Below, one piece after another: positions 13,978 to 21,927 of a DNA stretch of 42,224 nucleotides (the first letter of the stretch is position 1; every line of letters begins with the position of its first letter). Origin of the DNA: a virus. The notes beneath the pieces were generated by a model. That model was not told where the DNA came from, ran no database searches, and saw nothing but the letters and a program-made list of their open reading frames with translations. Both the position numbers and the translations under genes were made by a program. The DNA lies in the IMG/VR virus record IMGVR_UViG_3300033153_006335, positions 1 through 42,224 of that record; one strand, written 5' to 3'.

Positions 13978-14566
13978 AAAACTAACAGAACAAATGAAAA
14001 TATTCTGTCATAATTATGTTATCGACTGGAACGGAACAAGAGTTGCTAAAATTGCCTATCCGAAAATTAAGAGTGATAATGTCGCTGCATCTACAGCATC
14101 TAGACTGTTAAGAAATGTTAAGATTATAGCTTATATTGAAGAGTTGAAATCTAAAATTGAAGAATTAGCAGGTGTTAGCAAGCTTAGTCAAGTGTTGGAA
14201 TATAAAAAAATTGCTTATAGTAATATGGCAAATTTTCATAAAACTTGGATTACTAGAAAAGAGTTCGAATTATTAACCGATGATGAAGCAGCTTGCATTA
14301 AAAAGATTAAAACTAAAAAATATGAACAGAATATAGGGAAAAAAGGCTCTCCAAATATTGTAACTATTGAAGAGATTCAAATTGAATTACATGATAAAAA
14401 TAAAGCTCTTGAGAATATTGATAAAAAGTTTGATTATAATACTACTCAAAAAGTTGATGTGACTAGCAAAGGCGAAAAACTCGAAGGTAATACAACTGTT
14501 AATATCACTATAGCCAACAGAGATGCTAAAAGTTTTTCAGAGTTAATGAGAAAAAGAAATGAATAG
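13970..14566 (+). CDS. terS: Terminase small subunit
   Basis: 198 residues, ATG 13970. LTEQMKIFCHNYVIDWNGT, then AASTASRLLRNVKIIAYI is the DNA-binding N-terminal pattern of the Terminase_2 (XtmA) family. The subunit recognises phage DNA for packaging and recruits the large subunit encoded just downstream, with an 8-bp gene overlap. The C-terminal part (from about 150) is Thr/Asn-rich and probably contacts the large subunit. Confidence 0.85.
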   Translation: MAKKLTEQMKIFCHNYVIDWNGTRVAKIAYPKIKSDNVAASTASRLLRNVKIIAYIEELKSKIEELAGVSKLSQVLEYKKIAYSNMANFHKTWITRKEFELLTDDEAACIKKIKTKKYEQNIGKKGSPNIVTIEEIQIELHDKNKALENIDKKFDYNTTQKVDVTSKGEKLEGNTTVNITIANRDAKSFSELMRKRNE

Positions 14567-16046
14567 CGTAGAGCCTACAGAATACCAGCTATTATTTCAA
14601 TATTCACCTGCTGATTTGACTTTAGCTGGAGCAATGGCGGGAGTAGGTAAAAGCTACGGTATACTTCAATTAGCATTAGCAAGATGCTTAAGCAATGAAA
14701 AATTTAGAGTCGGGATTTTTAGAGATAACTTTACATTGTTAGATTTGCCAGGCGGATTGATTGAAGATAGCCAAAGTTTGTATAAAGATTTTGATTGCAA
14801 ATATAATGCTTCTAAGCATAGATGGACTTTTAAAAATGGATCAACAATTACTTTTGGATATGTTAATTATCTAAATTATAGAAACTATTCTGGTTCTCAA
14901 TATGATTTGGAAATATTTGATGAGCTTCAAAATTTTACACTTAAAGAAATATTATTCATGTTCTCAAGGCTTAGAGGAAGTGAAGAAAATAAAAAAGATC
15001 GTGCTATATTTGCTACCTTAAACCCTGAGCCTCAACATTTTAGCCGTCAATGGGTAGATTATTATATTAAAAGTGATGGTTTTCCAGATAAATCAAAGTT
15101 AAGTCATGTTATATATTTTGTCAATATAGATGATGAACTCGTATTTGAAACTACAAAAGAAGCCTTAATCCAAAAGTACAACAGAAAAGAAGTTGATATA
15201 ATGAGTTTCGCTTTTATTCCTGCAAATGGACTAATTGACAATCCTAAAATTGGTGATGATTACGAAAGATTTTTAAATTCTCTTCCTGCGTCTGAAAGAA
15301 AAAAATTAAAGCATGGTAATTGGAATGAAAGCGACAGTGATAATATTCTTTTTACTTCAGATAAAATTATACAGCTAATGGGTAATAGACCAAAAATTAC
15401 AATTAGAAAAGCCTTGGCTGTTGATGTTGCAAGGCTAGGAAAAGATAAAGCAATTATAATACCTTTAATTGATAATGAGATAAAAGAAATTAGGATGTTT
15501 TCAAAAACTAAGTTTACATGTACAGGGCATAGAAATTCTGAAATCTTCTATCTTGACGAAGAAATTGAAATGATTGCAGGCAAATATAATATTCCAAATG
15601 AAAACATAGTTATTGATCAAGACGGATTAGGTGGTGGACTTACTGACTTATTCGATGGTTGTGTTCCTTTTTACAACAATGGTACACCCTTGGAAAATAA
15701 TGGAGTAGTTGAGATGTATCAAAACATTAAAACTCAATTATTTTATAGACTTTCGGAAATGATTGCAGATAATAAATTGAAGTTTAATTTTGCAAATGTT
15801 TATCTTGATAATGTTAAAATTACAGAATTAAAAAAAGGTAAAACATTTATTACTGTATTAAATTATATTAAAAAAGAATTGCAATCAATAAGAAAAGAGT
15901 CAAAGAAAAATGAAAAATATAGGATAAATGATAAAGAGATGCAGAAAGAATATAATAATGGTCAATCTCCTGACATTGCAGATACTTTAATGATGCTAAT
16001 GTACTTTTTATATAAGAATAATGAAACTTTCCAAATAGGTATCTAA
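14559..16046 (+). CDS. terL: Terminase large subunit
   Basis: 495 residues, ATG 14559 overlapping terS. Walker A GAMAGVGKS at 24-32. Walker B YDLEIFDELQ near 120 with the catalytic acid after it. A LNPEP coupling motif is near 160. The nuclease domain shows three acidic sites: AVDVARLGKDK near 288, VIDQDGLGG near 352 and PDIADTLMM near 472. It is the ATP-driven packaging motor and cuts the concatemer. Both domains appear intact and the length is normal. It is followed by a promoter at 16069 rather than directly by the portal. Confidence 0.92.
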   Translation: MNSVEPTEYQLLFQYSPADLTLAGAMAGVGKSYGILQLALARCLSNEKFRVGIFRDNFTLLDLPGGLIEDSQSLYKDFDCKYNASKHRWTFKNGSTITFGYVNYLNYRNYSGSQYDLEIFDELQNFTLKEILFMFSRLRGSEENKKDRAIFATLNPEPQHFSRQWVDYYIKSDGFPDKSKLSHVIYFVNIDDELVFETTKEALIQKYNRKEVDIMSFAFIPANGLIDNPKIGDDYERFLNSLPASERKKLKHGNWNESDSDNILFTSDKIIQLMGNRPKITIRKALAVDVARLGKDKAIIIPLIDNEIKEIRMFSKTKFTCTGHRNSEIFYLDEEIEMIAGKYNIPNENIVIDQDGLGGGLTDLFDGCVPFYNNGTPLENNGVVEMYQNIKTQLFYRLSEMIADNKLKFNFANVYLDNVKITELKKGKTFITVLNYIKKELQSIRKESKKNEKYRINDKEMQKEYNNGQSPDIADTLMMLMYFLYKNNETFQIGI

Positions 16047-16068
16047 ACAACTTAGCAAAAGATTTATC

Positions 16069-16097
16069 TTGACTTTTGTTTGTCTGAGGGTTATCTT
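16069..16097 (+). promoter_or_regulatory. Promoter downstream of terminase
   Basis: TTGACT (16069-16074), 17-nt spacer, TATCTT (16092-16097, followed by TG). The 16-nt context TTATCTTGACTTTT is repeated before the promoter at 40537. It reads into the membrane protein gene at 16135 and then the structured region before the portal. Confidence 0.7.
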
Positions 16098-16134
16098 TGA
16101 AGTAATTGAGTTAATTAAATTATTGGGGTGAATA

Positions 16135-16551
16135 ATGAAAGTATTACACTGTACGAACAAAACAATAAATATTATATATTATGCATTAGTATTACTTATA
16201 CCTTTTATTCTTATGGTAATAGGAGCTGTTTCAGATGGAAAACTAACAGAATCTATTGTATTAAATACTTGTATAATTATAGTTGTTAGTTTAGGTGTTG
16301 CAATATCTTATATTATTATTGGTTGGTTTATTATTATCTTTGGATTTCTTATTAAATATGGAAGTTGGATTATTGGGTTTTATATATTGGAGAAATTTTC
16401 TTTTATCGATTTTAGTAATACTGTGTTTTTTGATTATGATCTAACATTTTTAAATAATACTTATTTGCAATTAGGATTTGTATTTTATAGTATATATTCA
16501 TTAGCGACTATAAATGACGATGTATTGTTAATGATTCTAAGAGAGGAATAA
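16135..16551 (+). CDS. Polytopic membrane protein
   Basis: 138 residues, ATG 16135 with GGGG about 8 nt upstream. At least three hydrophobic segments are visible: about 11-33 (YYALVLLIPFILMVIGAV), 43-80 (a long double segment with VVSLGVAISYIIIGWFIII) and 110-132. No known motif. It is alone in its transcription unit between the terminase and the portal and may be a host-directed membrane factor such as an exclusion protein; this is a guess. Confidence 0.75.
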   Translation: MKVLHCTNKTINIIYYALVLLIPFILMVIGAVSDGKLTESIVLNTCIIIVVSLGVAISYIIIGWFIIIFGFLIKYGSWIIGFYILEKFSFIDFSNTVFFDYDLTFLNNTYLQLGFVFYSIYSLATINDDVLLMILREE

Positions 16552-16586
16552 ACTTTGCATTTTAATCTAAAAAAACGGGGTAAAAG

Positions 16587-16673
16587 ATGTTACTAACAGA
16601 CGAAAAACTAAAAGATCTAAATGCTTGTAAAAATATTAAAATACGGAATAAACCTATTAGACTAGGGTTTTAG
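16587..16673 (+). pseudogene. Truncated 28-codon gene next to hairpin A6
   Basis: ATG 16587 has a good GGGG ribosome site, and the encoded start (LLTDEKLKDLNACKN) resembles the N-terminus of a known kind of small phage protein (LT.E.L...ACK.G). The frame stops after 28 codons. The stop TAG lies within the first four bases (TTAG) of the worn hairpin A6. It is probably a gene cut off when the element or a deletion arrived. Confidence 0.4.
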
Positions 16674-16719
16674 CACACAAATATACTAAGCCGTTTTAAT
16701 GGATGGTTTTTATGCCTAA
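16670..16719 (+). repeat. Degenerate attC-like hairpin A6
   Basis: 50 nt from TTAG (16670) to CTAA (16716-16719), which pair in place of TAAC/GTTA. The centre, AAGCCGTTTTAATGG (16688-16702), matches the A-element consensus exactly, and TGG follows as in other copies. The rest of the stem is weak (GCA/TGC and a few A-T pairs). Length and position just after an ORF stop fit the family, so I read it as a decayed member. Confidence 0.4.
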
Positions 16720-16796
16720 ATTCCAAAAATACACGATAAGTATACAAATAAATTCCAAAAATACAAGATTTTAAATATATTGTATTGTATAATACA
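16717..16796 (+). promoter_or_regulatory. Direct repeats and TATAAT palindrome (candidate late promoter)
   Basis: The 17-mer TAAATTCCAAAAATACA occurs at 16717-16733 and again at 16749-16765 (32-bp period). Sixteen bases after the second copy, TGTATTGTATAATACA (16781-16796) is an inverted repeat containing a TATAAT -10 box. No TTGACA-like -35 is present, so the direct repeats could be activator sites for late transcription of the head genes. Confidence 0.45.
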
Positions 16797-16845
16797 TAAA
16801 TAAATCTTGCAATATTAAATAATCATACATATATTACTAATTCCG

Positions 16846-16948
16846 AAATGTAGCGTGAACTACATTTTTAGACCCTCGAAGCCTCTTGACCAAAGCTTAA
16901 TTCTCGGGGGTAGCTCATTAAGACTACTTTAAAAAGGTAGTCTTTTTT
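16846..16948 (+). terminator. Three consecutive hairpins ending in an intrinsic terminator
   Basis: Hairpin 1 is AAATGTAG/CTACATTT (16846-16867), followed by T residues. Hairpin 2 is ACCCTCGA/TCGGGGGT (16872-16911). Hairpin 3 is AAGACTAC/GTAGTCTT (16920-16944) with a T6 run. The last is a clear intrinsic terminator. With the preceding TATAAT at 16788 the segment could be a short non-coding RNA, or an antitermination-controlled leader of the late operon. The 16674-17044 gap holds no gene that I can support. Confidence 0.65.
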
Positions 16949-17017
16949 ATTTTACTTTTTTCTTGTGTTTCCCTCGAAAAGTTTGTATTATTTAATTTAA
17001 GAACATTTATTTCTAAA

Positions 17018-17029
17018 GAATATAATATT
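17018..17029 (+). promoter_or_regulatory. Possible -10 element before the portal
   Basis: GAATATAATATT, with TATAAT at 17021-17026, occurs 16 nt before the portal start and again at 5273 after the 17-bp palindrome. No -35 box is evident at either place. A weak or activator-dependent promoter is possible. Confidence 0.3.
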
Positions 17030-17044
17030 ATGGAATATTAAAAA

Positions 17045-18274
17045 ATGAGCCGTAGAAGTAAAAGAAAAGCCATATCAAAACAAATATACAATCCTAGAGA
17101 GCCCCTCCAGAGTGTTCTTATTGTAAATGACGAACAACCAAACCCAGATAGATTATTCGAAAATGCAAGTGTAGATTATGAAAAGTATCTTGATTTATTG
17201 TATTCTGATGTTGTAAAAAAGTGTGATAATGGAGCGAAGTCTTTTGCAAAAAACTATCCTTCTTCTATCGATCAAGGTGAAAGTTCTAAGGAGGTTTTTG
17301 AATACATTCAAGGATTATGGGATGGTAAAATTCAAGGGATTAACCTTAAAAAAGCACAAGACACCATATTGAACTATATCCTTCCTGGTTTCTCAGTCAC
17401 TCAGTTAATTCAAGGTTTTGACGATAAGGGTAATAAAACCATTGTCGAAGCTATTTCACAGCCTCAAAACTATTTTGTTTTTACGCAGAAAGGTGATTTA
17501 ATTCTTTCAAATATAGTTGTTGGGTCAAAGAAATTAGATCAAGATTTGGAGTTTTTGGTTGTTAGAGATGAAATTCAAGGTGGTAATTTTTACGGTGTTG
17601 GAGTTGCTCAATCTATTTATTATGATTCCGAAATATTAAAAGATTTAAATAAATTCGTGCATCAAACTGCTAGTAAAAGTGCAGTCCCTCCAGTTGTTGT
17701 TATTCATGAAAATTTAGGATCTACTAAAAAAGATGTACGAGAAAATTCACAAGCAACTTCAACGACATTTCAAAAGTTGAGAAGTGGTTCAGCTGTAAGC
17801 ATTGCTAAAGTTAAAGATGTCAAAGAGCTTAAAGGTGGTAATCCTCAAATACTTGTAAATGTCTTAAGAATTTATGAAGCTAAGATTGGTGAAAGATACA
17901 ATGGAAGTGCTGAATTTCTTCAGTATTTCACAGGTGGAAGTGAGGCGAAATTAAAAGTTCTTTGGGATGTTATAAAAGTATTTGCAGAGCCTAGAAATAT
18001 TATCCTAGAAGAGGGAATGAACGAGCTAATAAAAAGAGTTGTTCGGGTTCGTTTTGGGAATGTTGAAGTCCCTAGGTTAGTTTTTGATAGGAATGAGAAA
18101 CCAGATGCTAAACTGATATTAGAATATGTCAATGCTGGAATTGCTGTGAAAACTGAATCAATGCCCGACTTTGTGGGAGAAGATGAAGAAATATTTAGAA
18201 AAACTATTGAAACAACACCGACAAACTTTAGTGACAACAGTAAAAAAAAAACTTTGCAAGTAACCCTGAACTAG
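17045..18274 (+). CDS. Portal protein (DUF935, Mu gp29-like)
   Basis: 409 residues, ATG 17045. The start has little Shine-Dalgarno complementarity. The sequence has the DUF935 portal layout: an acidic N-terminal segment, ILPGFSVTQLIQGF, a QPQNYFVFTQKGDLIL stretch, then LVVRDEIQGGNFYGVGVAQ and a helical body (KFVHQTASKSAVPPVV; AKIGERYNGSAEFLQYFTGG). It forms the ring through which DNA enters the head. The reading frame ends shortly after an A10 run at 18242-18251, and the -1 frame beyond the run encodes the next head protein, so a longer fused product is possible. Confidence 0.8.
   Translation: MSRRSKRKAISKQIYNPREPLQSVLIVNDEQPNPDRLFENASVDYEKYLDLLYSDVVKKCDNGAKSFAKNYPSSIDQGESSKEVFEYIQGLWDGKIQGINLKKAQDTILNYILPGFSVTQLIQGFDDKGNKTIVEAISQPQNYFVFTQKGDLILSNIVVGSKKLDQDLEFLVVRDEIQGGNFYGVGVAQSIYYDSEILKDLNKFVHQTASKSAVPPVVVIHENLGSTKKDVRENSQATSTTFQKLRSGSAVSIAKVKDVKELKGGNPQILVNVLRIYEAKIGERYNGSAEFLQYFTGGSEAKLKVLWDVIKVFAEPRNIILEEGMNELIKRVVRVRFGNVEVPRLVFDRNEKPDAKLILEYVNAGIAVKTESMPDFVGEDEEIFRKTIETTPTNFSDNSKKKTLQVTLN
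18242..18251 (+). other. A10 run: candidate -1 frameshift site joining portal and minor head protein
   Basis: Ten consecutive A (18242-18251) near the end of the portal frame. A -1 shift gives KKK-NFASNPELESLNSIALKD, which continues without a stop into the minor head frame (ATG 18331). The -1 frame has no usable start before 18331, and that ATG lacks a ribosome site. An AAAGCT/AGCTTT hairpin follows at 18275-18296. Ribosomal or transcriptional slippage, or an indel in the assembly, would all explain it. The tail chaperone gene uses a similar A9 run. Confidence 0.5.
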
Positions 18275-18330
18275 AAAGCTTAAATTCAATAGCTTTAAAA
18301 GATGCAAAATTACTTGAAGATTCAACTGAA

Positions 18331-19179
18331 ATGTTTTTGACTGAATTTGAAGAAAGTAACCTTGAAATATTTGAAAAGAATTTAAAATTAAATAGATTAC
18401 CAAATGAAAAGAAATATATAAATAGCCAATATGAAACAATGCTTTCTTTCATTACCTTATGTTACGCAATTGGTAGATATACAGTATATAGACAAGTAAA
18501 AAAAGAAGTTCCAAACGAATTATTTAAGTTTGCAGATTTGACGCTTGAAATAGGATCTAAAACATTAACAGTTGATCAATACATTGAAACTCTTGAAGGT
18601 TTAATGAATTTAGAAGAGGGTAGTATTTTTAATACTGTTATTGCTGATGGTGGTGAAGATTTCGCAAAAGCTGCTTATGGAAAAAGTTATAGTGTTTTTG
18701 TGGAAAAGATAAATAGTAAGATGTTGAAAGCTGAAATAGTTTCTTATTCAACTTGGCTTGAAAGTTTAGTAGCTGAAGGAATTGATTTAAATACTGCTCT
18801 TGGAAATGCTGGTTATTGGCAAACTGTTTATGAAACAAATATGAGTTCTTTCTACTCTTATGGTAGACTAGTTGAAACAGACAGATTAAAAGAATATATA
18901 AAGTTTGAGAAGTATAATGCTATAATGGATGCCGTAACAACTGCTATTTGTCAAGATTTAAACGGAAAAACTAGAAAAGTTGGTGAATGGAATGGTTATT
19001 ATCCTCCAAATCATTATAATTGTAGATCGATAGTTGATATAATTACTAAGTACAGAGCAGGCGTTCAAGGATTAAAAGCTGATTCATTCAATTTAAACGA
19101 TGTTGAGTTTCCAGATAAAAATTTTAATAGAGTATTTAATATAAAAGAGTTGACAAAGGAATTGTTGAGATCAGCTTAA
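18331..19179 (+). CDS. Minor head protein (Mu gpF / SPP1 gp7-like)
   Basis: 282 residues from ATG 18331, but coding continues upstream in the same frame to 18244. The real N-terminus may come from a frameshift on the portal mRNA, giving about 30 more residues. The body is helical with GYWQTVYETNMSSFYSYGR. It ends with CQDLNGKTRKVGEWNGYYPPNHYNCRS, the PP.H..CR motif diagnostic of the head morphogenesis family. These proteins enter the head with DNA or assist portal assembly. Stop at 19179, then GGAG before the next gene. Confidence 0.75.
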   Translation: MFLTEFEESNLEIFEKNLKLNRLPNEKKYINSQYETMLSFITLCYAIGRYTVYRQVKKEVPNELFKFADLTLEIGSKTLTVDQYIETLEGLMNLEEGSIFNTVIADGGEDFAKAAYGKSYSVFVEKINSKMLKAEIVSYSTWLESLVAEGIDLNTALGNAGYWQTVYETNMSSFYSYGRLVETDRLKEYIKFEKYNAIMDAVTTAICQDLNGKTRKVGEWNGYYPPNHYNCRSIVDIITKYRAGVQGLKADSFNLNDVEFPDKNFNRVFNIKELTKELLRSA

Positions 19180-19191
19180 GGAGTGTAATAC

Positions 19192-19479
19192 ATGGGTGAA
19201 GGTCAAGAACTAAAAGGAACTAAACATAATATAAATCCAATTCAAGTTGCTCCAAGATTTGTAAATGATAATATCACGATTGCAACACCAACATCATTGG
19301 ACACTTCTGATATTATCTTAATTGATGTACATGGAACTTTGAGTTTTTCAGATGTTGTGGCAGGAACTTATATTGAAGTTACAGGTTATACTATACAATG
19401 TGCTGATATGGATAGTATATGGATTGACGGAGCTACGGCTTGTGATATTACAAAATATAAAGGCATTGAAGATGTTTAA
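19192..19479 (+). CDS. Small beta-rich virion protein
   Basis: 95 residues, ATG 19192 with GGAG ribosome site. After a short polar head it is rich in Thr/Ile/Val/Asp in a beta pattern (ITIATPTSLDTSDIILIDV). It resembles head decoration or appendage proteins in composition only. Its end overlaps the start of the fibre gene by 8 nt (ATGTTTAA). Function unknown. Confidence 0.7.
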   Translation: MGEGQELKGTKHNINPIQVAPRFVNDNITIATPTSLDTSDIILIDVHGTLSFSDVVAGTYIEVTGYTIQCADMDSIWIDGATACDITKYKGIEDV

Positions 19480-21355
19480 TTTTGGAAAACGAAAATTTTT
19501 TAATTTCTTTTCTCTTGGATTTTGGGATTTGTTATTTCCACCAAATCAAGCCGAATGTAAACAATGGCATGACGGTGAAACAAGAGTCAATTCTAATGAT
19601 GTTTATGAGTTGATAGATAATAAACAAAGTTCAAAAGGTTCAAGTGATAGGCTTCCAGAAAATGGACATTCTTACCTTGGAGATGGAACAGCACATATTT
19701 TAATAACTGGTTTGTTAACTAGCGATGTAATAACAGTTCCAGCATATTCAGACCTTCCAACTTGTACAGTAAACGGTCGTTTAGACATTGCTAATCTTGA
19801 TAAAGTCGCAGATGTAACAATTAAAAGATCAAGTGTTGCTATAGGTGTTTATTTTTGTGATGAAGACAGTAAAACAACAGGGAATATAAGTTATAATAGC
19901 ATTCCAGATGTTGCAAATGCTTTACCAAATGGAATAATAACAAGTCATGTAGTAGCTGATTTTTTTATTGATAATATTGATGTAACAATTAGCAAACAAA
20001 ATGATTTCGGATATGCAACTAAAACGGGAGTTGATGGAAAAATACCTCTCGATCCTTTAGGCGTTCCAGTTGCTGATTATGATGTTCTATACACTGGTGA
20101 TGTAAGAAACAATAGCAAGCTTGTAAATGCAGGTCATGGAGTGTTTACAGGTAGTGAATATTTAACTTGTACGCTTGTAGGGACTGAAACGGTTGTTAGC
20201 TCTTGGGGAACTTCAACGGCTTCAATTACCGCTAATAAAATAGACTTTACATCTGGAACAATGGGTTTATTGCTACTATCAAATGGTGATTTGTATAAAT
20301 TTTCTGATGGCTACGGGTTGCTAATCCAAGAATGTGTAAATGATAATCATGCAACTTTAGTTGGTGCTACATTAGCTGATTTTTGGAAAAATGATGCAAC
20401 AGGAACTTTAAGAAATAGCAATTTGTATGATGGCTTTAGTGGTGGTATTTGGTTTGATATGTCAACCTCATTATTAACTACAGCAACAAGACCAGCATCA
20501 TCAAATATAGAATTACATACTAAATTTCAATTAGGATCATCGCAACATTTGAGGTTTATCTCTAAAGCAGATGGTAATTATCTTGCTTACTGGAGTAGAT
20601 CGGTAAATACATTGTATTTAAAAAATGATACTGGAACATTAGTTGTTATAACAGGATTACCAACTGTAACAGATACAGAGTGGATAAATATAGACTTTAC
20701 ATTGTCAGGAGGCAATTATTCTTTAACAGTGAAGGATTTTACAGACACGGGAAGTCTTGCGGGTACTATGACCATAACTAATATTTATGTAGGTACTGGA
20801 CAAGAAATAAGAATGCCTCAAACAATTAAAAGTTATTCAATATCCATTGATGGGACTTTATATGACTATGATTTTAGTAATATAGGTGCAACATTAACCA
20901 GTCCTAACGGATTTGATGCTACATTAGTAAACTCTGAAATCATAAGCATACCGTCTAAGAATGACAATAGCGGGCTAGATATTGCAGGAGATACACTAAC
21001 AAACCCCCAAGCTTCTACAAAAGAAAATTATTACTATCACAACGGGGCAGAAGCGGAGATATTAAATTATAAAGTACCTGCGTTGTACTTAGCCGATGCA
21101 TTATTGACAACTCCAATACTGTATAATCATACTGCAGAAGAACCAATATCAATTTTATATTCTGAAAAAGAATATGACTACGGTAACGAGCATATTTTAT
21201 TTAGCAATACAGAGGATAAGGCTTGGAGAGATCAAATATTATATAGTGCTGTACAGAGTGGGCAAAATTTAGATGATATACTTGATTTTATTAGCGATCA
21301 TATTACTAATTATGTACCTTCAACAGCGTATGCGCCGACAACAACTTATTCTTAG
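19472..21355 (+). CDS. Large appendage protein with lectin-like domain (fibre)
   Basis: 627 residues from ATG 19472; an in-frame start further upstream would lie inside the previous gene. The first 30 residues are hydrophobic and aromatic (FFNFFSLGFWDLLFPP), unusual for a fibre and perhaps an anchor. The middle is Thr/Asp/Gly-rich beta sequence. From about 320 to 490 it looks like a concanavalin/laminin-G sandwich (GFSGGIWFDMSTSLL, LHTKFQLGSS, YSISIDGTLYDYDFSNIG). Probably a host-binding virion appendage. The family is not fixed. Confidence 0.6.
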   Translation: MFNFGKRKFFNFFSLGFWDLLFPPNQAECKQWHDGETRVNSNDVYELIDNKQSSKGSSDRLPENGHSYLGDGTAHILITGLLTSDVITVPAYSDLPTCTVNGRLDIANLDKVADVTIKRSSVAIGVYFCDEDSKTTGNISYNSIPDVANALPNGIITSHVVADFFIDNIDVTISKQNDFGYATKTGVDGKIPLDPLGVPVADYDVLYTGDVRNNSKLVNAGHGVFTGSEYLTCTLVGTETVVSSWGTSTASITANKIDFTSGTMGLLLLSNGDLYKFSDGYGLLIQECVNDNHATLVGATLADFWKNDATGTLRNSNLYDGFSGGIWFDMSTSLLTTATRPASSNIELHTKFQLGSSQHLRFISKADGNYLAYWSRSVNTLYLKNDTGTLVVITGLPTVTDTEWINIDFTLSGGNYSLTVKDFTDTGSLAGTMTITNIYVGTGQEIRMPQTIKSYSISIDGTLYDYDFSNIGATLTSPNGFDATLVNSEIISIPSKNDNSGLDIAGDTLTNPQASTKENYYYHNGAEAEILNYKVPALYLADALLTTPILYNHTAEEPISILYSEKEYDYGNEHILFSNTEDKAWRDQILYSAVQSGQNLDDILDFISDHITNYVPSTAYAPTTTYS

Positions 21356-21363
21356 GAGTTAAA

Positions 21364-21927
21364 ATGAACACATTACCAAGTAGCGGAAATATGGGTGATT
21401 TAATAAGTGATTTGAATGAAAATTTTAGTTCATTATTAACAGCGTATTTTAAAGATAATTTCAAAATACTTCCAACAAAGCCGGTTACTCATTTACATTT
21501 AAAAGCACCTATCACGGGTGTAGTACTCTCTGATAGTTGGTTAAAACTAGCTATGAGTGCTACAACATTCACAATAAAGAACGAAGGAGGATTTACTTTT
21601 GACGATGCTAATGACCGTGTATACTGGGATAGTGCTGATAATTTTAGTTTAGATATTGATGGAGCTTTTAAAGGTGATGCAGGTTTAAAAATTACAAGTG
21701 GTATTGGTGGTGGTGTTACTATCTCGCTAGGATTATTTGTAAACGGTGTTTTAAAGTTAGAAACGGGCTTAAATTTTTCTAACCAAGATTATGACAAACA
21801 TTATGGAGCTAATGGCTATCCAACTATAGTACAAGGTGATTATATTGAATTTTTTATAAAAGCAGGTACTAGCGAAACTCCAACAATTACACTTAATTAT
21901 TTTTATACAACAATAGAGGGTAGATAA
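21364..21927 (+). CDS. Fibre-like protein, paralogue 1
   Basis: 187 residues, ATG 21364 with AGGAG ribosome site. The N-terminal 24 residues (NTLPSSGNMGDLISDLNENF) closely parallel those of the next gene (KIIPTTGIMENLVNDVNSNF), and PITGVV/PVTGVV follows in both. This suggests a shared virion-docking module. The remainder is a Gly/Thr-rich beta domain unlike its neighbour. Likely part of a tail or head appendage. Confidence 0.65.
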   Translation: MNTLPSSGNMGDLISDLNENFSSLLTAYFKDNFKILPTKPVTHLHLKAPITGVVLSDSWLKLAMSATTFTIKNEGGFTFDDANDRVYWDSADNFSLDIDGAFKGDAGLKITSGIGGGVTISLGLFVNGVLKLETGLNFSNQDYDKHYGANGYPTIVQGDYIEFFIKAGTSETPTITLNYFYTTIEGR

